NCBI RefSeq assembly: GCF_012849375.1
Contig: NZ_CP051684.1
Location: 4,526,001-4,590,000, forward strand
Length of the DNA: 64,000 bases
Source of the DNA: Duganella dendranthematis
Lineage (GTDB): Bacteria; Pseudomonadota; Gammaproteobacteria; Burkholderiales; Burkholderiaceae_D
Direction: 5' to 3'
Of the stretch, positions 16,767 through 25,314 are shown in pieces (within the stretch, counting starts at the first letter, position 1; each line of letters begins with the position of its first letter). The position numbers were made by a program, and so were the translations under genes. The notes under the pieces are model-generated. The model was not told the origin of the DNA. It saw only the letters and a list, made by a program, of their open reading frames with translations, and searched no databases.

Positions 16767-16781
16767 TGGCTACTGACTAGC

Positions 16782-16826
16782 GCAACAGTGTCAGCCTGGT
16801 ATCTGCCATTCGGCTGGCGCTGTTGC
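16782..16826 (+). terminator. Hairpin after the Gly-zipper gene
   Basis: GCAACAG (16782-16788) pairs with CTGTTGC (16820-16826); inside, CAGCC (16792-16796) pairs with GGCTG (16812-16816). Only TTAT follows, so termination strength is unclear. Confidence 0.45.
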
Positions 16827-16905
16827 TTATCTGAGACGATGGCGGCGCAGCATGCAATTTTCGGTATGATAGTCTGCACAGATCAACCGAAGAGCGGAGG
16901 CTGCA

Positions 16906-17268
16906 ATGACGCAGGCATGGCTAGTGCTCACTCGTCCGGACGGACGCGACGTTGCTGCGCCGTCCGAGGCCCAACTGGCGGCGGCCCTGTCCGACGTCTA
17001 CGGTGGTAACACGATCAGCCCCGACGGCGGCCCCGGCAGCGCGGTGCTGCGCTTCGGCTACGATGACGGCCTGATGTACGAAATGGAAGTCTCGAGCGGC
17101 GGTGCGGTGCGCTTTGCCGAATGGTCCGACCGCGATTGCGAAATCGCGCTGGCCTCGCCGCGCACCATGACCGTCAAGCAGCAGGCCGACGCCTTGCAGC
17201 TGTGGCGCCTGATGGCGCAGCGCCAGGTGGCCAAAATCCGCAGCCAGCCCTGGCTGAATGACGATTAG
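16906..17268 (+). CDS. Hypothetical protein
   Basis: 120 residues behind a GCGGAGG site. The chain looks like a small soluble alpha/beta protein: VLTRPDGRDVAAPSEAQLAA, then a strand-rich middle SAVLRFGYDDGLMYEMEVSS and an acidic WSDRDCEIAL stretch, ending in a basic helix (ALQLWRLMAQRQVAKIRSQPW). No recognised family. Convergent with the DksA-like gene 7 bases away. The clear ribosome site and codon pattern support a real gene. Confidence 0.65.
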   Translation: MTQAWLVLTRPDGRDVAAPSEAQLAAALSDVYGGNTISPDGGPGSAVLRFGYDDGLMYEMEVSSGGAVRFAEWSDRDCEIALASPRTMTVKQQADALQLWRLMAQRQVAKIRSQPWLNDD

Positions 17269-17275
17269 CTGACGA

Positions 17276-17653
17276 TTAACGCCTGCCGTATTGTTCCAGC
17301 CGCGTCTGGCATTTGATGCACAGACGCGCTTCCGGTCGCGCTTCTAGCCGCGAATAGCCGATCACTTCGCCGCAGTTTTCACACAGGCCATAGCTTTGGT
17401 CCATGAATTTGACCAGCGCGTGGCGCACGATGCCCAGCTGAAGCGACGTCAGTGTGGCGGCGTCGTGCACGGCGGCGTGCAGCAGGCGCTGGCTGGCGTT
17501 GTCGGCCGGCGAGGCTTCCGCCACATGCGGCTGCGGCAGCCGCAGATCGGTGCTGCGGTCGAGGTCATCCGCGAGTTGACTGAGCAGCGCGGCGCAAGCG
17601 TGTTCCAGCCGTCCGTGTAACGCCTGCCATTGGTGATCGTCCAGTCCGTTCAT
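17276..17653 (-). CDS. DksA/TraR family C4 zinc-finger protein
   Basis: 125 residues, AAGGAGG site before the ATG at 17653. Helical hairpin first (about 1-85), then the zinc finger CENCGEVIGYSRLEARPEAR followed by CIKC, which is the four-Cys DksA/TraR signature. Such proteins insert into the RNA polymerase secondary channel; the acidic tip of true DksA (DxxDxA) is represented here only loosely (ADDLDRSTD), so it may act differently from DksA. Starts a minus-strand gene away from the 17699-18904 pair. Confidence 0.88.
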   Translation of the reverse strand: MNGLDDHQWQALHGRLEHACAALLSQLADDLDRSTDLRLPQPHVAEASPADNASQRLLHAAVHDAATLTSLQLGIVRHALVKFMDQSYGLCENCGEVIGYSRLEARPEARLCIKCQTRLEQYGRR

Positions 17654-17698
17654 AGCGCGACCTCCTTACGGCTTGGACTTGCGCGCTCACGATTGGTT

Positions 17699-18124
17699 CT
17701 ACAGCGCCTCGATGTGCTGCTTGAGTTTTTCCAGCGGCTTGAGCATCTGCTCCGGCTTGCCGGACGCCACCGCCGCGCCCACGGACAGCAGTTCGCCGGC
17801 CAGGTCGACCAGATCCTTGAGACGGTCGATCTTGTCGATTTTTTCCTGTGCGCGCGCGGTCAGGTCCAGCAACTGCTGTTGTTGCGGGCCGAGGCCGGAA
17901 GCGGCCAGCACCGCCGCCTCCAGATACAGGCCGTTGGCGCGCTGGCGCAGCGCCACCTCGTTTTCAAACAGCGCCTGCGCCACGCCTTGCGAAATGCCGG
18001 GCAGGGCGCCGTCCGCCGCCGGCTGGCGAATCGCGCGCATCAGGCGCCGGTGCAGGGCGTCGGCATTGGCTGACAGATGATCGGCCAGCAGCTCGATCTG
18101 GGCTTGTTGGTTCGGATTTGCCAT
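17699..18124 (-). CDS. Hypothetical helical protein
   Basis: 141 residues from the ATG at 18124; a GTG two codons earlier overlaps the GGAG ribosome site and is unlikely. All helical, rich in Leu, Ala and Gln, without a signal peptide. The middle LLDLTARAQEKIDKIDRLKD is coiled coil. It lies 9 bases downstream of a lipoprotein gene, so the two are probably one unit. No family recognised. Confidence 0.7.
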   Translation of the reverse strand: MANPNQQAQIELLADHLSANADALHRRLMRAIRQPAADGALPGISQGVAQALFENEVALRQRANGLYLEAAVLAASGLGPQQQQLLDLTARAQEKIDKIDRLKDLVDLAGELLSVGAAVASGKPEQMLKPLEKLKQHIEAL

Positions 18125-18133
18125 GGCCACTCC

Positions 18134-18904
18134 TTACTGTTTGGTCGGAAGCTGTTCGACCAGCGCGCGGTGGCGCTGTTCGATCAGGTCCAGGTTCTTG
18201 CGCGCCAGCGTGTAGCGCAGGCCGATCAGGCGGTACTCGGCCTGCTTCTCCTGCTGCTGCGACCTGGCGAGCGCCAGCAGCAGGCGTTCGCGCTGCGGAT
18301 CGACAAACGGGATAGCGGATTCCAGCATGCCGAGGACGATTTTCTGCTCGTTGTCATTGCTCTTATCGTACAGGCGCAACAGCGTGCGCATGGCGTCCAG
18401 TACGTCCTGCACCGGCTGCTGGCCATCGCGCAGGATGTCGTTGACGGCGTTCTCCTGCATGGGCCGCGTGAGGCCGCGCGCGATCAGCCGCGTCAGGCCG
18501 GCGAAGGCGTTGACGTGGCGGCTGTCCAGGCCCGAGTCCGGCCATTCCTTGATGCCGCTGCCGATCGCCTTGACCTGGTCTTCCAGATCGTACTGGCTGT
18601 CGCCGGCCAGCTTGCCCAGCGTTTGCATATACGCTTGCAGGCCGTATTGCAGTTTGACGAAATCGTCGCAGGCTTGCTGGCGGCTGGCGTCGAGCTGGCG
18701 TTCGCGGGCGTCGGCTTCGGGTGACAGGTAGGGCTGCTCGCGCTGGTAGGTGTTGCGGTAGCGCTCGGTCAACTCATGGTAGGCGCCGAGCTTGGGCGAA
18801 TCGGCGGCAAAGGCGCGCACCTCGGCCATGCGCGGCGTGCTGCTGGCGCAGCCGGTGAGAATGGCCAGCAGGCCCAGCATCAGGAATAAACGGGACAGTT
18901 TCAT
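18134..18904 (-). CDS. Hypothetical lipoprotein
   Basis: 256 residues from the ATG at 18904, CGGAG site 5 bases upstream. Signal peptide with lipobox LLAILTGC (Cys about residue 19). The mature part is a long alpha-helical protein with many charged heptads (RYRNTYQREQPYLSPEADAR, ARKNLDLIEQRHRALVEQ). First gene of a two-gene unit with the helical protein downstream. No known domain recognised; an outer-membrane-attached periplasmic helical protein is the most that can be said. Confidence 0.72.
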   Translation of the reverse strand: MKLSRLFLMLGLLAILTGCASSTPRMAEVRAFAADSPKLGAYHELTERYRNTYQREQPYLSPEADARERQLDASRQQACDDFVKLQYGLQAYMQTLGKLAGDSQYDLEDQVKAIGSGIKEWPDSGLDSRHVNAFAGLTRLIARGLTRPMQENAVNDILRDGQQPVQDVLDAMRTLLRLYDKSNDNEQKIVLGMLESAIPFVDPQRERLLLALARSQQQEKQAEYRLIGLRYTLARKNLDLIEQRHRALVEQLPTKQ

Positions 18905-18971
18905 GGGCACTCCGCAGTTGGTGGGACGATTGTTGCCGTTAGTGAATATCTCCGTGTTGCGCGGGCGCAGA

Positions 18972-19751
18972 CTACGTGGTCAGCGCCTGCCGCCAGCCGA
19001 GGCCGGTATTGGTGTCGCCGGCCGGGATGTACTCGCAGCCGAGCCAGCCGTCGTAGCCGAGCTGATCGATGTGGGCGAACAGGTGGCGGTAATTGATCTC
19101 GCCGGTGCCTGGCTCGTGGCGGCCGGGCGTGTCGGCCACCTGCATGTGCTTGATGAATGGCAGGTTGGCGGCGATGGTGTTGGACAGTTCGCCTTCCATG
19201 CGCTGCATGTGATAGATGTCGTACTGCAGGAACAGATTCGGCGCTGCAACCTCGGCGATGATTTGCAGCGCCTGGCTGCTGTGGGTCAGCAGGTAGCCGG
19301 GCATGTCGTAGTGATTGATCGGCTCGATCAGCAGATTGATACCGGCCGGCTGTAATTGCTGGGCGGCGTAGCGCAGGTTATCGAGATAGGTGGCGCGGGC
19401 GAGATCGAGGGGCGTGTCGGGCGGCAGTTTGCCGGCCATGCAGTGGACTTGCGTCACGCCGAGCGGGGTGGCGTAGGCGAGGGCGCTGGCTACGCCCTGG
19501 CGGAACTCGCCAACGCGGCGCGGATCGCAGGCCATGCCGCGGTCGCCGGCGTTCCAGTCGCCTGCCGGCAGGTTGAACAGCACCAGCTTGAGCTGGTGGC
19601 GTTGCAGCAACTCGGCAAGTTGCGTCGCTTCGTACGGATAGGGAAACAGGAATTCGACCGCCTCAAAGCCGGCCTCGCGGGCGAGGGCGAAACGGTCGAG
19701 GAACGGCGCGTCGGTGTACAGCATCGACAGATTGGCGGCGAATTTTGGCAT
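18972..19751 (-). CDS. hyi: Hydroxypyruvate isomerase
   Basis: 259 residues from the ATG at 19751. TIM-barrel sugar-isomerase family: starts PKFAANLSMLYTDAPFLDRF, then GFEAVEFLFPYPY, the catalytic Glu in LLIEPINHYDMPGY, metal-site QYDIYHMQ, HMQVADTPGRHEPGTGEINY and the second catalytic Glu in GCEYIPAG. This matches Hyi/OtnI, which interconverts hydroxypyruvate and tartronate semialdehyde in glyoxylate metabolism, or handles related sugar-acid intermediates. No gcl or glxR neighbour is present here, so the exact substrate is open. Confidence 0.9.
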   Translation of the reverse strand: MPKFAANLSMLYTDAPFLDRFALAREAGFEAVEFLFPYPYEATQLAELLQRHQLKLVLFNLPAGDWNAGDRGMACDPRRVGEFRQGVASALAYATPLGVTQVHCMAGKLPPDTPLDLARATYLDNLRYAAQQLQPAGINLLIEPINHYDMPGYLLTHSSQALQIIAEVAAPNLFLQYDIYHMQRMEGELSNTIAANLPFIKHMQVADTPGRHEPGTGEINYRHLFAHIDQLGYDGWLGCEYIPAGDTNTGLGWRQALTT

Positions 19752-19842
19752 GGCGGATAGCGGGGTGCGCGTTGGCAGAGTTGCTATCCTAGCCCAAATG
19801 TTCACTGTGTGGCGTGCATTCACCCCGCACGGCAACAACCTT

Positions 19843-19868
19843 GGGTCTGACCCGTGCGGGTCAGACCC
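19843..19868. repeat. GGGTCTGACCC palindromic element
   Basis: GGGTCTGACCC (19843-19853), loop GTGC, GGGTCAGACCC (19858-19868): a perfect 11-base stem between hyi and the 3' end of rhlE. No T run on either side, so it is not a classic intrinsic terminator. I recall similar GGGTCTGACCC dyads scattered in related genomes, which would make it a dispersed repeat; that is memory, not checked. Confidence 0.6.
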
Positions 19869-19881
19869 GTTCTTGCTGGGG

Positions 19882-21282
19882 TTAGCGGCCGCGGCCGCCG
19901 GAGCGGTGCTGGGCTGCGGAGCGTGGGGCGCCGGCATTGCCGCCGCCGTTGCCGCGCGGAGCACCACCACCGTTGCCGCCACCAGCCGCACGCGGTTTGC
20001 TGCCACCGCCGTTACCGCCGCCATTGCCGGCGCCCGGCTTGCGCGCTGCGCCGCCTTGACCTTGACGGCCGCCGTTGCGATGGCCTGGGTTGCCGCTGCG
20101 CAGCTGAATCGGCTGTGCACGCGCGGTCGGGTCCGGCTCGAAGCCCGGAATCACTTCACGCGGCAAGGTCTGCTTGATCAGCTTTTCGATGTCTTTCAAC
20201 ATGTCGTTCTCATCCACGCAGACCAGCGATACCGCTTCGCCCGTCGCGCCGGCGCGGCCGGTACGGCCGATCCGGTGGACGTAGTCTTCCGGCACATTCG
20301 GCAGGTCGTAGTTGACCACGTGCGGCAGCTGGTCAATGTCGATACCGCGCGCGGCGATGTCGGTGGCGACCAGCACTTGCAGCTTGCTGTCCTTGAACTC
20401 CGACAGCGCCTTGGTGCGCGCCGACTGGCTCTTGTTGCCGTGGATCGCCATGGCTTTGATGCCGTCTTTGTCCAGCTGTTCCACCAGCTTGTTGGCGCCA
20501 TGCTTGGTGCGGGTGAACACCAGCACCTGGGTCCAGTTGTTGGACTTGATCAGGTGGGCCAGCATCGGGTGTTTCTTGTCGCGGTCCACCGGGTGGATTT
20601 TCTGCGCGATGATTTCCACCGTCGAATTGCGGCGTGCGACTTCAATCGTCGCCGGGTTGGTCAGCAGGCCGTTGGCCAGCGCCTTGATCTCGTCCGAGAA
20701 AGTGGCCGAGAACAGCAGGTTCTGACGCTTCGGCGGCAGCTTGGCCAGCACTTTGCGGATGTCGCGGATGAAGCCCATGTCGAGCATACGGTCGGCTTCG
20801 TCCAGCACCAGGATTTCGATCTTCGACAGATCGACCGTGCCCTGGTCCATGTGGTCCAGCAGGCGGCCTGGGGTGGCCACCAGGATGTCGACGCCGTGTT
20901 TCAGTTGCTTGATCTGCGGGTTGATGCCGACGCCGCCGAAGATCACGGCGGAATTCAACTTGGTGTACTTGCCGTAGATGCGCACGCTTTCCTCAACCTG
21001 GGCCGCCAGTTCGCGGGTCGGGGTCAGGATCAGCGCGCGGATCGCGCGGGTCGAGGTGTTGCTGGTCAGTTTGGCGCCGACCGCGTCAGTCGACAAGCGG
21101 TGCAGCAGTGGCAGGGTAAAGCCGGCAGTCTTGCCGGTGCCGGTTTGTGCGCCGGCCAGCAGGTCGCCGCCATTCAGCACGGCGGGAATCGCCTGCTGCT
21201 GGATCGGGGTCGGCGAGGTATAGCCAGTGTCGGCAACTGCGCGCATCAGCGCATCGGACAAACCGAGGGAGGAAAATGACAT
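19882..21282 (-). CDS. rhlE: DEAD-box RNA helicase RhlE
   Basis: 466 residues. Q motif region [19 protein letters not shown], motif I AQTGTGKT, motif Ia TPTRELAAQ, motif II DEAD, motif III SAT, motif [12 protein letters not shown]. The tail from about residue 380 is low-complexity Gly/Arg/Asn ([13 protein letters not shown]), typical of RhlE proteins and suited to RNA binding. ATP-dependent RNA unwinding, linked to ribosome maturation and RNA decay, often cold-related. Monocistronic; upstream about 200 bases to suhB. Confidence 0.95.
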   Translation of the reverse strand: MSFSSLGLSDALMRAVADTGYTSPTPIQQQAIPAVLNGGDLLAGAQTGTGKTAGFTLPLLHRLSTDAVGAKLTSNTSTRAIRALILTPTRELAAQVEESVRIYGKYTKLNSAVIFGGVGINPQIKQLKHGVDILVATPGRLLDHMDQGTVDLSKIEILVLDEADRMLDMGFIRDIRKVLAKLPPKRQNLLFSATFSDEIKALANGLLTNPATIEVARRNSTVEIIAQKIHPVDRDKKHPMLAHLIKSNNWTQVLVFTRTKHGANKLVEQLDKDGIKAMAIHGNKSQSARTKALSEFKDSKLQVLVATDIAARGIDIDQLPHVVNYDLPNVPEDYVHRIGRTGRAGATGEAVSLVCVDENDMLKDIEKLIKQTLPREVIPGFEPDPTARAQPIQLRSGNPGHRNGGRQGQGGAARKPGAGNGGGNGGGSKPRAAGGGNGGGAPRGNGGGNAGAPRSAAQHRSGGRGR

Positions 21283-21427
21283 ATTAACTTTTTGTTATGA
21301 TCGACCTGTCGCCACGGTGGGCGTCAGTCGCAGGCAATCGGTTGTTCTTGAGCTTGCGGTACAGGACTGGGCGTAGGCCGCAGCTTTCAGTATAACAGCT
21401 AAGTGCGGCTTATGTTTCGCTAAGGAA

Positions 21428-21450
21428 AGACAAAGGGCGCCGCAGCGCCC
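21428..21450 (-). terminator. Intrinsic terminator of suhB
   Basis: On the minus strand GGGCGC, loop TGCG, GCGCCC (21450-21435), followed by TTTGTCTTT. It lies 35 bases after the suhB stop and before rhlE. Confidence 0.75.
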
Positions 21451-21484
21451 CTAATTTGTAACAAATTGTCGAACTAATGCGAAG

Positions 21485-22279
21485 TTATGCGAACGGCGTC
21501 AGCAGACCAATCATCTGGCCGAACACTTTCGGGCTGCCGGCCACGATGTCGCCTTTGAACAGGTAGTCCGACTCGCCGTTGAATTCGGCGACGATGCCGC
21601 CGGCTTCGGTGACCAGCAGGGTGCCGGCCGCGATATCCCACGGTTTCAGGCCTTTTTCATAGAAGCCGTCCAGACGGCCGCAGGCGACGTAGGCCAGGTC
21701 CAGTGCGGCGCTGCCGGCGCGGCGGATGCCCTGGCTGCGTTCAGCCATGATGCCGTACATTTCCAGGTATTCTTTCAGCGCTTTCGGGCTGCCGGTTTTG
21801 TAGCCGGTGGCCAGGAGGGCGTTGGCGATGCGGTCCAGCTTGCCCACGCGGATGCGTTTTTCGTTCAGGTAGGCGCCGGCGCCCTTGGTGGCGGTGAACA
21901 GGTCGTTGTGGACCGGGTCGTAGATCACGGCTTGCGTGATGATGCCGCGGTGCGACAGCGCGATCGAGATCGAGTATTGCGGGAAGCCGTGCAGGAAGTT
22001 GGTGGTGCCATCGATCGGGTCGATGATCCAGGTGTATTCTGCCTCGTCGTGCGCATTGGCGGAAGCGCCGCTTTCTTCGCCCAGGAAGGCGTGGTCAGGG
22101 TAGGCTTTGGACAGCACTTCGATGATGGCTTGCTCGGCAGCCTGGTCCACGTCGGTGACGTAGTCCTTGTGGTCCTTCTCGGTCACGATGACGCGGTCGA
22201 GGTCGAAGGAGGCGCGGTTGATGACGGCGGCGGCGCGACGAGCGGCCTTCACGGCCGTGTTAATCATTGGAGATTGCAT
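21485..22279 (-). CDS. suhB: Inositol-1-monophosphatase SuhB
   Basis: 264 residues. All metal-site motifs are intact: GEESGAS, WIIDPIDGTTNFLHGFP, and PWDIAAGTLLVTEAGG. Hydrolyses inositol phosphates; in E. coli SuhB also binds NusA-containing antitermination complexes on rRNA operons. In Burkholderiales suhB is typically divergent from trmJ. Here a kinase gene and a damaged trmJ start separate the two. A second, degenerate paralogue lies at 48260-48937. Confidence 0.95.
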   Translation of the reverse strand: MQSPMINTAVKAARRAAAVINRASFDLDRVIVTEKDHKDYVTDVDQAAEQAIIEVLSKAYPDHAFLGEESGASANAHDEAEYTWIIDPIDGTTNFLHGFPQYSISIALSHRGIITQAVIYDPVHNDLFTATKGAGAYLNEKRIRVGKLDRIANALLATGYKTGSPKALKEYLEMYGIMAERSQGIRRAGSAALDLAYVACGRLDGFYEKGLKPWDIAAGTLLVTEAGGIVAEFNGESDYLFKGDIVAGSPKVFGQMIGLLTPFA

Positions 22280-22418
22280 GGACTTTTCCGTATAAAAATG
22301 CTAACGCCCGCCGGAAGCATTCCAGTCCGGCGGCACGAGAGGAGACAAAATGACAAAGAGCGGGGCGGTGCCAAGCTGTGAAATTCCGTGTGGCTACCGC
22401 GCGATTGCGCTATTTTAA

Positions 22419-22559
22419 ATGAACCTGTCCCAAATCAACACGAATCTTTTTAAACATCGGGGATTTATTCGAGCGCTTCGGGTCTCCCGTGTGATCAAGC
22501 GCTGCCCAATCGGTGGCCTGGTGATTGTCAATCTGTCAAGCAAACGACCATCAACTTGA
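22419..22559 (+). pseudogene. Truncated duplicate of the trmJ 5' end
   Basis: From the ATG at 22419 the DNA matches the start of trmJ at 24013: 44 of 51 bases agree by eye over the first 51 bases, and CGCTATTT just upstream is shared too. The frame reads MNLSQINTNLFKHRGFIRAL, against MNLPQINTNLFKQLRFILVE in TrmJ, then diverges and stops at 22559 after 46 codons, running into the 3' end of the kinase gene. It is best read as the original trmJ start left behind when the kinase segment was inserted. It is not expected to make a functional protein. Confidence 0.75.
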
Positions 22560-23868
22560 ACCTCAGTTCGAAACTGCTGCCCTGTCCGATGCCCGCGCTA
22601 TATGCGGTGACGCGGCCATGGTGCAGTTCCACCAGGCTTTTAACGAGCGCAAGCCCGAGCCCCAGGCCGCTATTTTTTCCATCGGTTGACAGCTCCGCCT
22701 GCGTATATAAATCAAACAGGTGCGGCATCAGCGATTCGGCGATGCCGATGCCGTTGTCCGAAATCTCAACCACGACCTCATCGTTTTCAATTTGCGCTTT
22801 GATAACGATGTCGCCACCGTTCGGCGTGTAGCGAACCGCGTTGCCCAGCAGGTTGCTCAACACCTGAACCAGACGTGTACGGTCGCCTAAAATCATACAT
22901 GGTCTGGCGGGGAGGTCGACCTCCACCGCATGTCCCTTGATACTGATCGCATGCGATAACTGCTCGACCGCTGCCGTGATCACCGTCGAGATATCGACAG
23001 GCTGCGCGTGCATGGACACCAGGCCGCGGCTGACCCTGGATACGTCCAGCAGATCTTCGACCAGTCGGCTCATGTGCTTGACCTGTCGGGTGATCAGTTG
23101 ACTCAGCTTGGTTGTTTGTTCGGCGTTGTGTGGGCTCGCTTCCAGCAAGCCAGCTGCCATGCCCGATGCGGACAGTGGACCACGCAGCTCATGACTAAGC
23201 GTGGACAGGAACTCATCTTTGCTGCGGCTGGCGGAAAGGAGAGCCGCCGCCTTGTCGCGCAACAGCGCGTTAAGACCTTCCACTTCCCGGTTGGTGCGCT
23301 CTAACTGGCTGGATATTTCGACCAGTTCAATCTGTTTAGCCTCGAGCGCGAGCAACGCTTGTGAGAGATCAACGTTTTGTCGATTGGCTTCGGACAGTGC
23401 GATATTGCTGGGCAGTTTTTCGAGGTGCGAAATCGCCGTGACGATGTCTTCAGGGGTATTTTTAGAAGTTTGGATGTCGAAGAACTTGTGCAGCACGATA
23501 AACAGGCCACGCTGATCAGTCGTGATATCGCATTCGTCCATGAAGCGCCTGGCCGCCACAACGCCGTCGCTACCGATTAACTCATTTTTCGCCTCAACAA
23601 TAGCGCGCTCTGTCTGATGCCTGTCCCGCCATGCCATCTCAATTTCTATCAACAGCGCCCAGCGACCATGCAACGCCCGGAGGAGAAAGCGAATCGTACC
23701 GCCGGGTGCGTAATTGAAGGACGTCCGTGCCAGTTCGGAAACGGTGGTCGCGATACGAATCTGGTCCTGGTTGCTAAAGCCGCACAATGCAGCAATTTGC
23801 CTTGCACGCAGACGGGAGCCGATAATCTCAAGGTCGCCGCCGATCGCAAGCGTAAGTAATGTGTGCAT
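22528..23868 (-). CDS. Histidine kinase with N-terminal anti-sigma-like ATPase domain
   Basis: 446 residues, cytoplasmic. N-terminal about 10-100 resembles the RsbW/RsbT ATPase fold (RLRARQIAALCGF, DQIRIATTVSELARTSFNYA), but the Gly-rich ATP lid is not obvious. A linker and coiled coil (about 155-215) lead to the phospho-acceptor FLSTLSHELRGP (His 226), then an ATPase domain with NLLGNAVRYTP, DNGIGIAE and SGLGLGLALV. Its DNA looks less GC-rich than its neighbours (by eye). It sits between suhB and trmJ, flanked by the duplicated trmJ start, so acquisition by insertion is likely. No partner receiver is adjacent. Confidence 0.9.
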   Translation of the reverse strand: MHTLLTLAIGGDLEIIGSRLRARQIAALCGFSNQDQIRIATTVSELARTSFNYAPGGTIRFLLRALHGRWALLIEIEMAWRDRHQTERAIVEAKNELIGSDGVVAARRFMDECDITTDQRGLFIVLHKFFDIQTSKNTPEDIVTAISHLEKLPSNIALSEANRQNVDLSQALLALEAKQIELVEISSQLERTNREVEGLNALLRDKAAALLSASRSKDEFLSTLSHELRGPLSASGMAAGLLEASPHNAEQTTKLSQLITRQVKHMSRLVEDLLDVSRVSRGLVSMHAQPVDISTVITAAVEQLSHAISIKGHAVEVDLPARPCMILGDRTRLVQVLSNLLGNAVRYTPNGGDIVIKAQIENDEVVVEISDNGIGIAESLMPHLFDLYTQAELSTDGKNSGLGLGLALVKSLVELHHGRVTAYSAGIGQGSSFELRFKLMVVCLTD

Positions 23869-24012
23869 CCGAACAGAATACAGTAGCGACGGCTAGTTGA
23901 GGCAAACTATTGCCGGGCGAATAGTTATGGGCAGGAGTATTCACCGGCGCAGGTTAAAATTGTATTCCGCTGCAAACCCTTGTTTAACGATCCGGAACGA
24001 TCCCGCTATTTC

Positions 24013-24807
24013 ATGAACCTGCCGCAAATCAACACCAATCTTTTCAAACAGCTGCGATTTATTCTGGTCGAAACCAGCCGCGCCGGTAACATCGGTGCGG
24101 TCGCGCGCGCCATGAAAACCATGGGTTACAGCGATCTGGTGCTGGTCACGCCGCGCTTCGAGAATGCGCTGCACGATCCGGAAGCGGTAGCCTTCGCCAG
24201 CGGCGCGCAGGATATCCTGGCCAGCGCGCGGGTGGTGGGCAGCCTCGCCGAGGCGCTGGAGGGGATTAATTTTGCGGCGGCGGTGTCGGCCCGCTTGCGC
24301 GAGTTTTCGCCGCCGGTATTGTCGCCGCGTCAACTCGCCGGCCAGCTGGTGGCGCAGCCTGAACTGCACGCGGCGCTGATTTTCGGCAATGAGCGCTTCG
24401 GCCTGCCGAACGAGCTGGTGGAAAAGTGTAATGTTTTGATTAACATTCCCGCCAATCCCGAGTATTCGTCGCTGAATCTGTCGCAGGCGGCCCAGGTGCT
24501 GGCCTACGAATGCCGGATGGCGCTGCTGGACGGCGCCGGCGTCACCCACACGCCGCGCTTGCCGGCGGGCGAGGCCAGCGAAGTGGGCTTTCACGGCGAG
24601 GCTGCCAGCATCGAGCAGATCGAGGGTATGTACGCGCACCTGGAGCAGGCGTTGGTGACGATCGGTTTCCTCGACGCCAGCAATCCGCGCAAGCTGATGC
24701 CGCGCCTGAAGCGGCTGTTCGCCCGCGCCCAGCTGGAGAAGGAAGAGGTCAATATCCTGCGCGGCATCGCCCGCCACATGACGGGCCGCCACGGCAAGGG
24801 AGAGTAA
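24013..24807 (+). CDS. trmJ: tRNA/rRNA 2'-O-methyltransferase TrmJ family
   Basis: 264 residues from the ATG at 24013. SPOUT methyltransferase with the knot motifs: FILVETSRAGNIGAVARAMK, ALIFGNERFGLPNEL and IPANPEYSSLNLSQAAQVLA. TrmJ methylates the ribose at position 32 of tRNAs, using SAM. A C-terminal helical extension (about 170-264) matches the family. It is followed by a thioesterase gene whose ATG shares the last base of its stop, so the two are coupled. Its 5' end is duplicated at 22419. Confidence 0.92.
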   Translation: MNLPQINTNLFKQLRFILVETSRAGNIGAVARAMKTMGYSDLVLVTPRFENALHDPEAVAFASGAQDILASARVVGSLAEALEGINFAAAVSARLREFSPPVLSPRQLAGQLVAQPELHAALIFGNERFGLPNELVEKCNVLINIPANPEYSSLNLSQAAQVLAYECRMALLDGAGVTHTPRLPAGEASEVGFHGEAASIEQIEGMYAHLEQALVTIGFLDASNPRKLMPRLKRLFARAQLEKEEVNILRGIARHMTGRHGKGE

Positions 24808-25253
24808 TGAACTGGGATCATCCGCAACCGTACACGCTGGAACTGTCGCCGTCGTCCGCCGACATCGACGGGCTGGACCACACCAATAATGCGGTCTACG
24901 TGCAATGGTGCGAGAAGGCCGGCTGGGCCCATTCGGAAGCGCTGGGCCTGAGCCTGGCCGACTACCGCCGGCTGGACCGGGCGATGGCGATCCGCCACGC
25001 CGAATACGATTACATCCTGCCCACTGCCGCCGGCGAAGCGCTGTTGCTGGGCACCTGGCTGTACAGCACCGACGGCAAGCTCAATATGGAGCGCCGTTTC
25101 CAGTTGCTGCGCGCCATCGATGGCGCCACCGTGCTGCGCGGACGCTGGCAACTGGTGTGCATCGAGATCAGCAGCGGCCGCGCGCGGCGCATGCCGCAGG
25201 AATTCTGCGACGGCTATCTGCCGGCCGTGGTCGCCGACGGCGCGCCGGACTAG
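24807..25253 (+). CDS. Acyl-CoA thioesterase, hotdog fold (4-hydroxybenzoyl-CoA type)
   Basis: 148 residues; the ATG uses the final A of the trmJ stop (TAATG). The hotdog signature is ADIDGLDHTNNAVYVQWCE, with the Asp/His-type active position of 4-hydroxybenzoyl-CoA thioesterases (canonical DxxGHVNNxxY). The GH of that motif reads LDH here. The rest, RRLDRAMAIRHAEYDYILPT and QLLRAIDGATVLRGRWQLV, fits the fold. Likely hydrolyses an acyl-CoA; substrate unknown. Translationally coupled to trmJ but probably unrelated in function. Confidence 0.85.
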   Translation: MNWDHPQPYTLELSPSSADIDGLDHTNNAVYVQWCEKAGWAHSEALGLSLADYRRLDRAMAIRHAEYDYILPTAAGEALLLGTWLYSTDGKLNMERRFQLLRAIDGATVLRGRWQLVCIEISSGRARRMPQEFCDGYLPAVVADGAPD

Positions 25254-25314
25254 ACGCCTTCCTCTAGTTTTGCCCGCTACACTAGCCGCAAAACCATAAA
25301 AATGGACGGAGACA

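Noticed and set aside
19714..21279. 521-codon plus-strand frame antisense to rhlE
   Set aside because: Mirrors RhlE motifs; no domain or start signal of its own.
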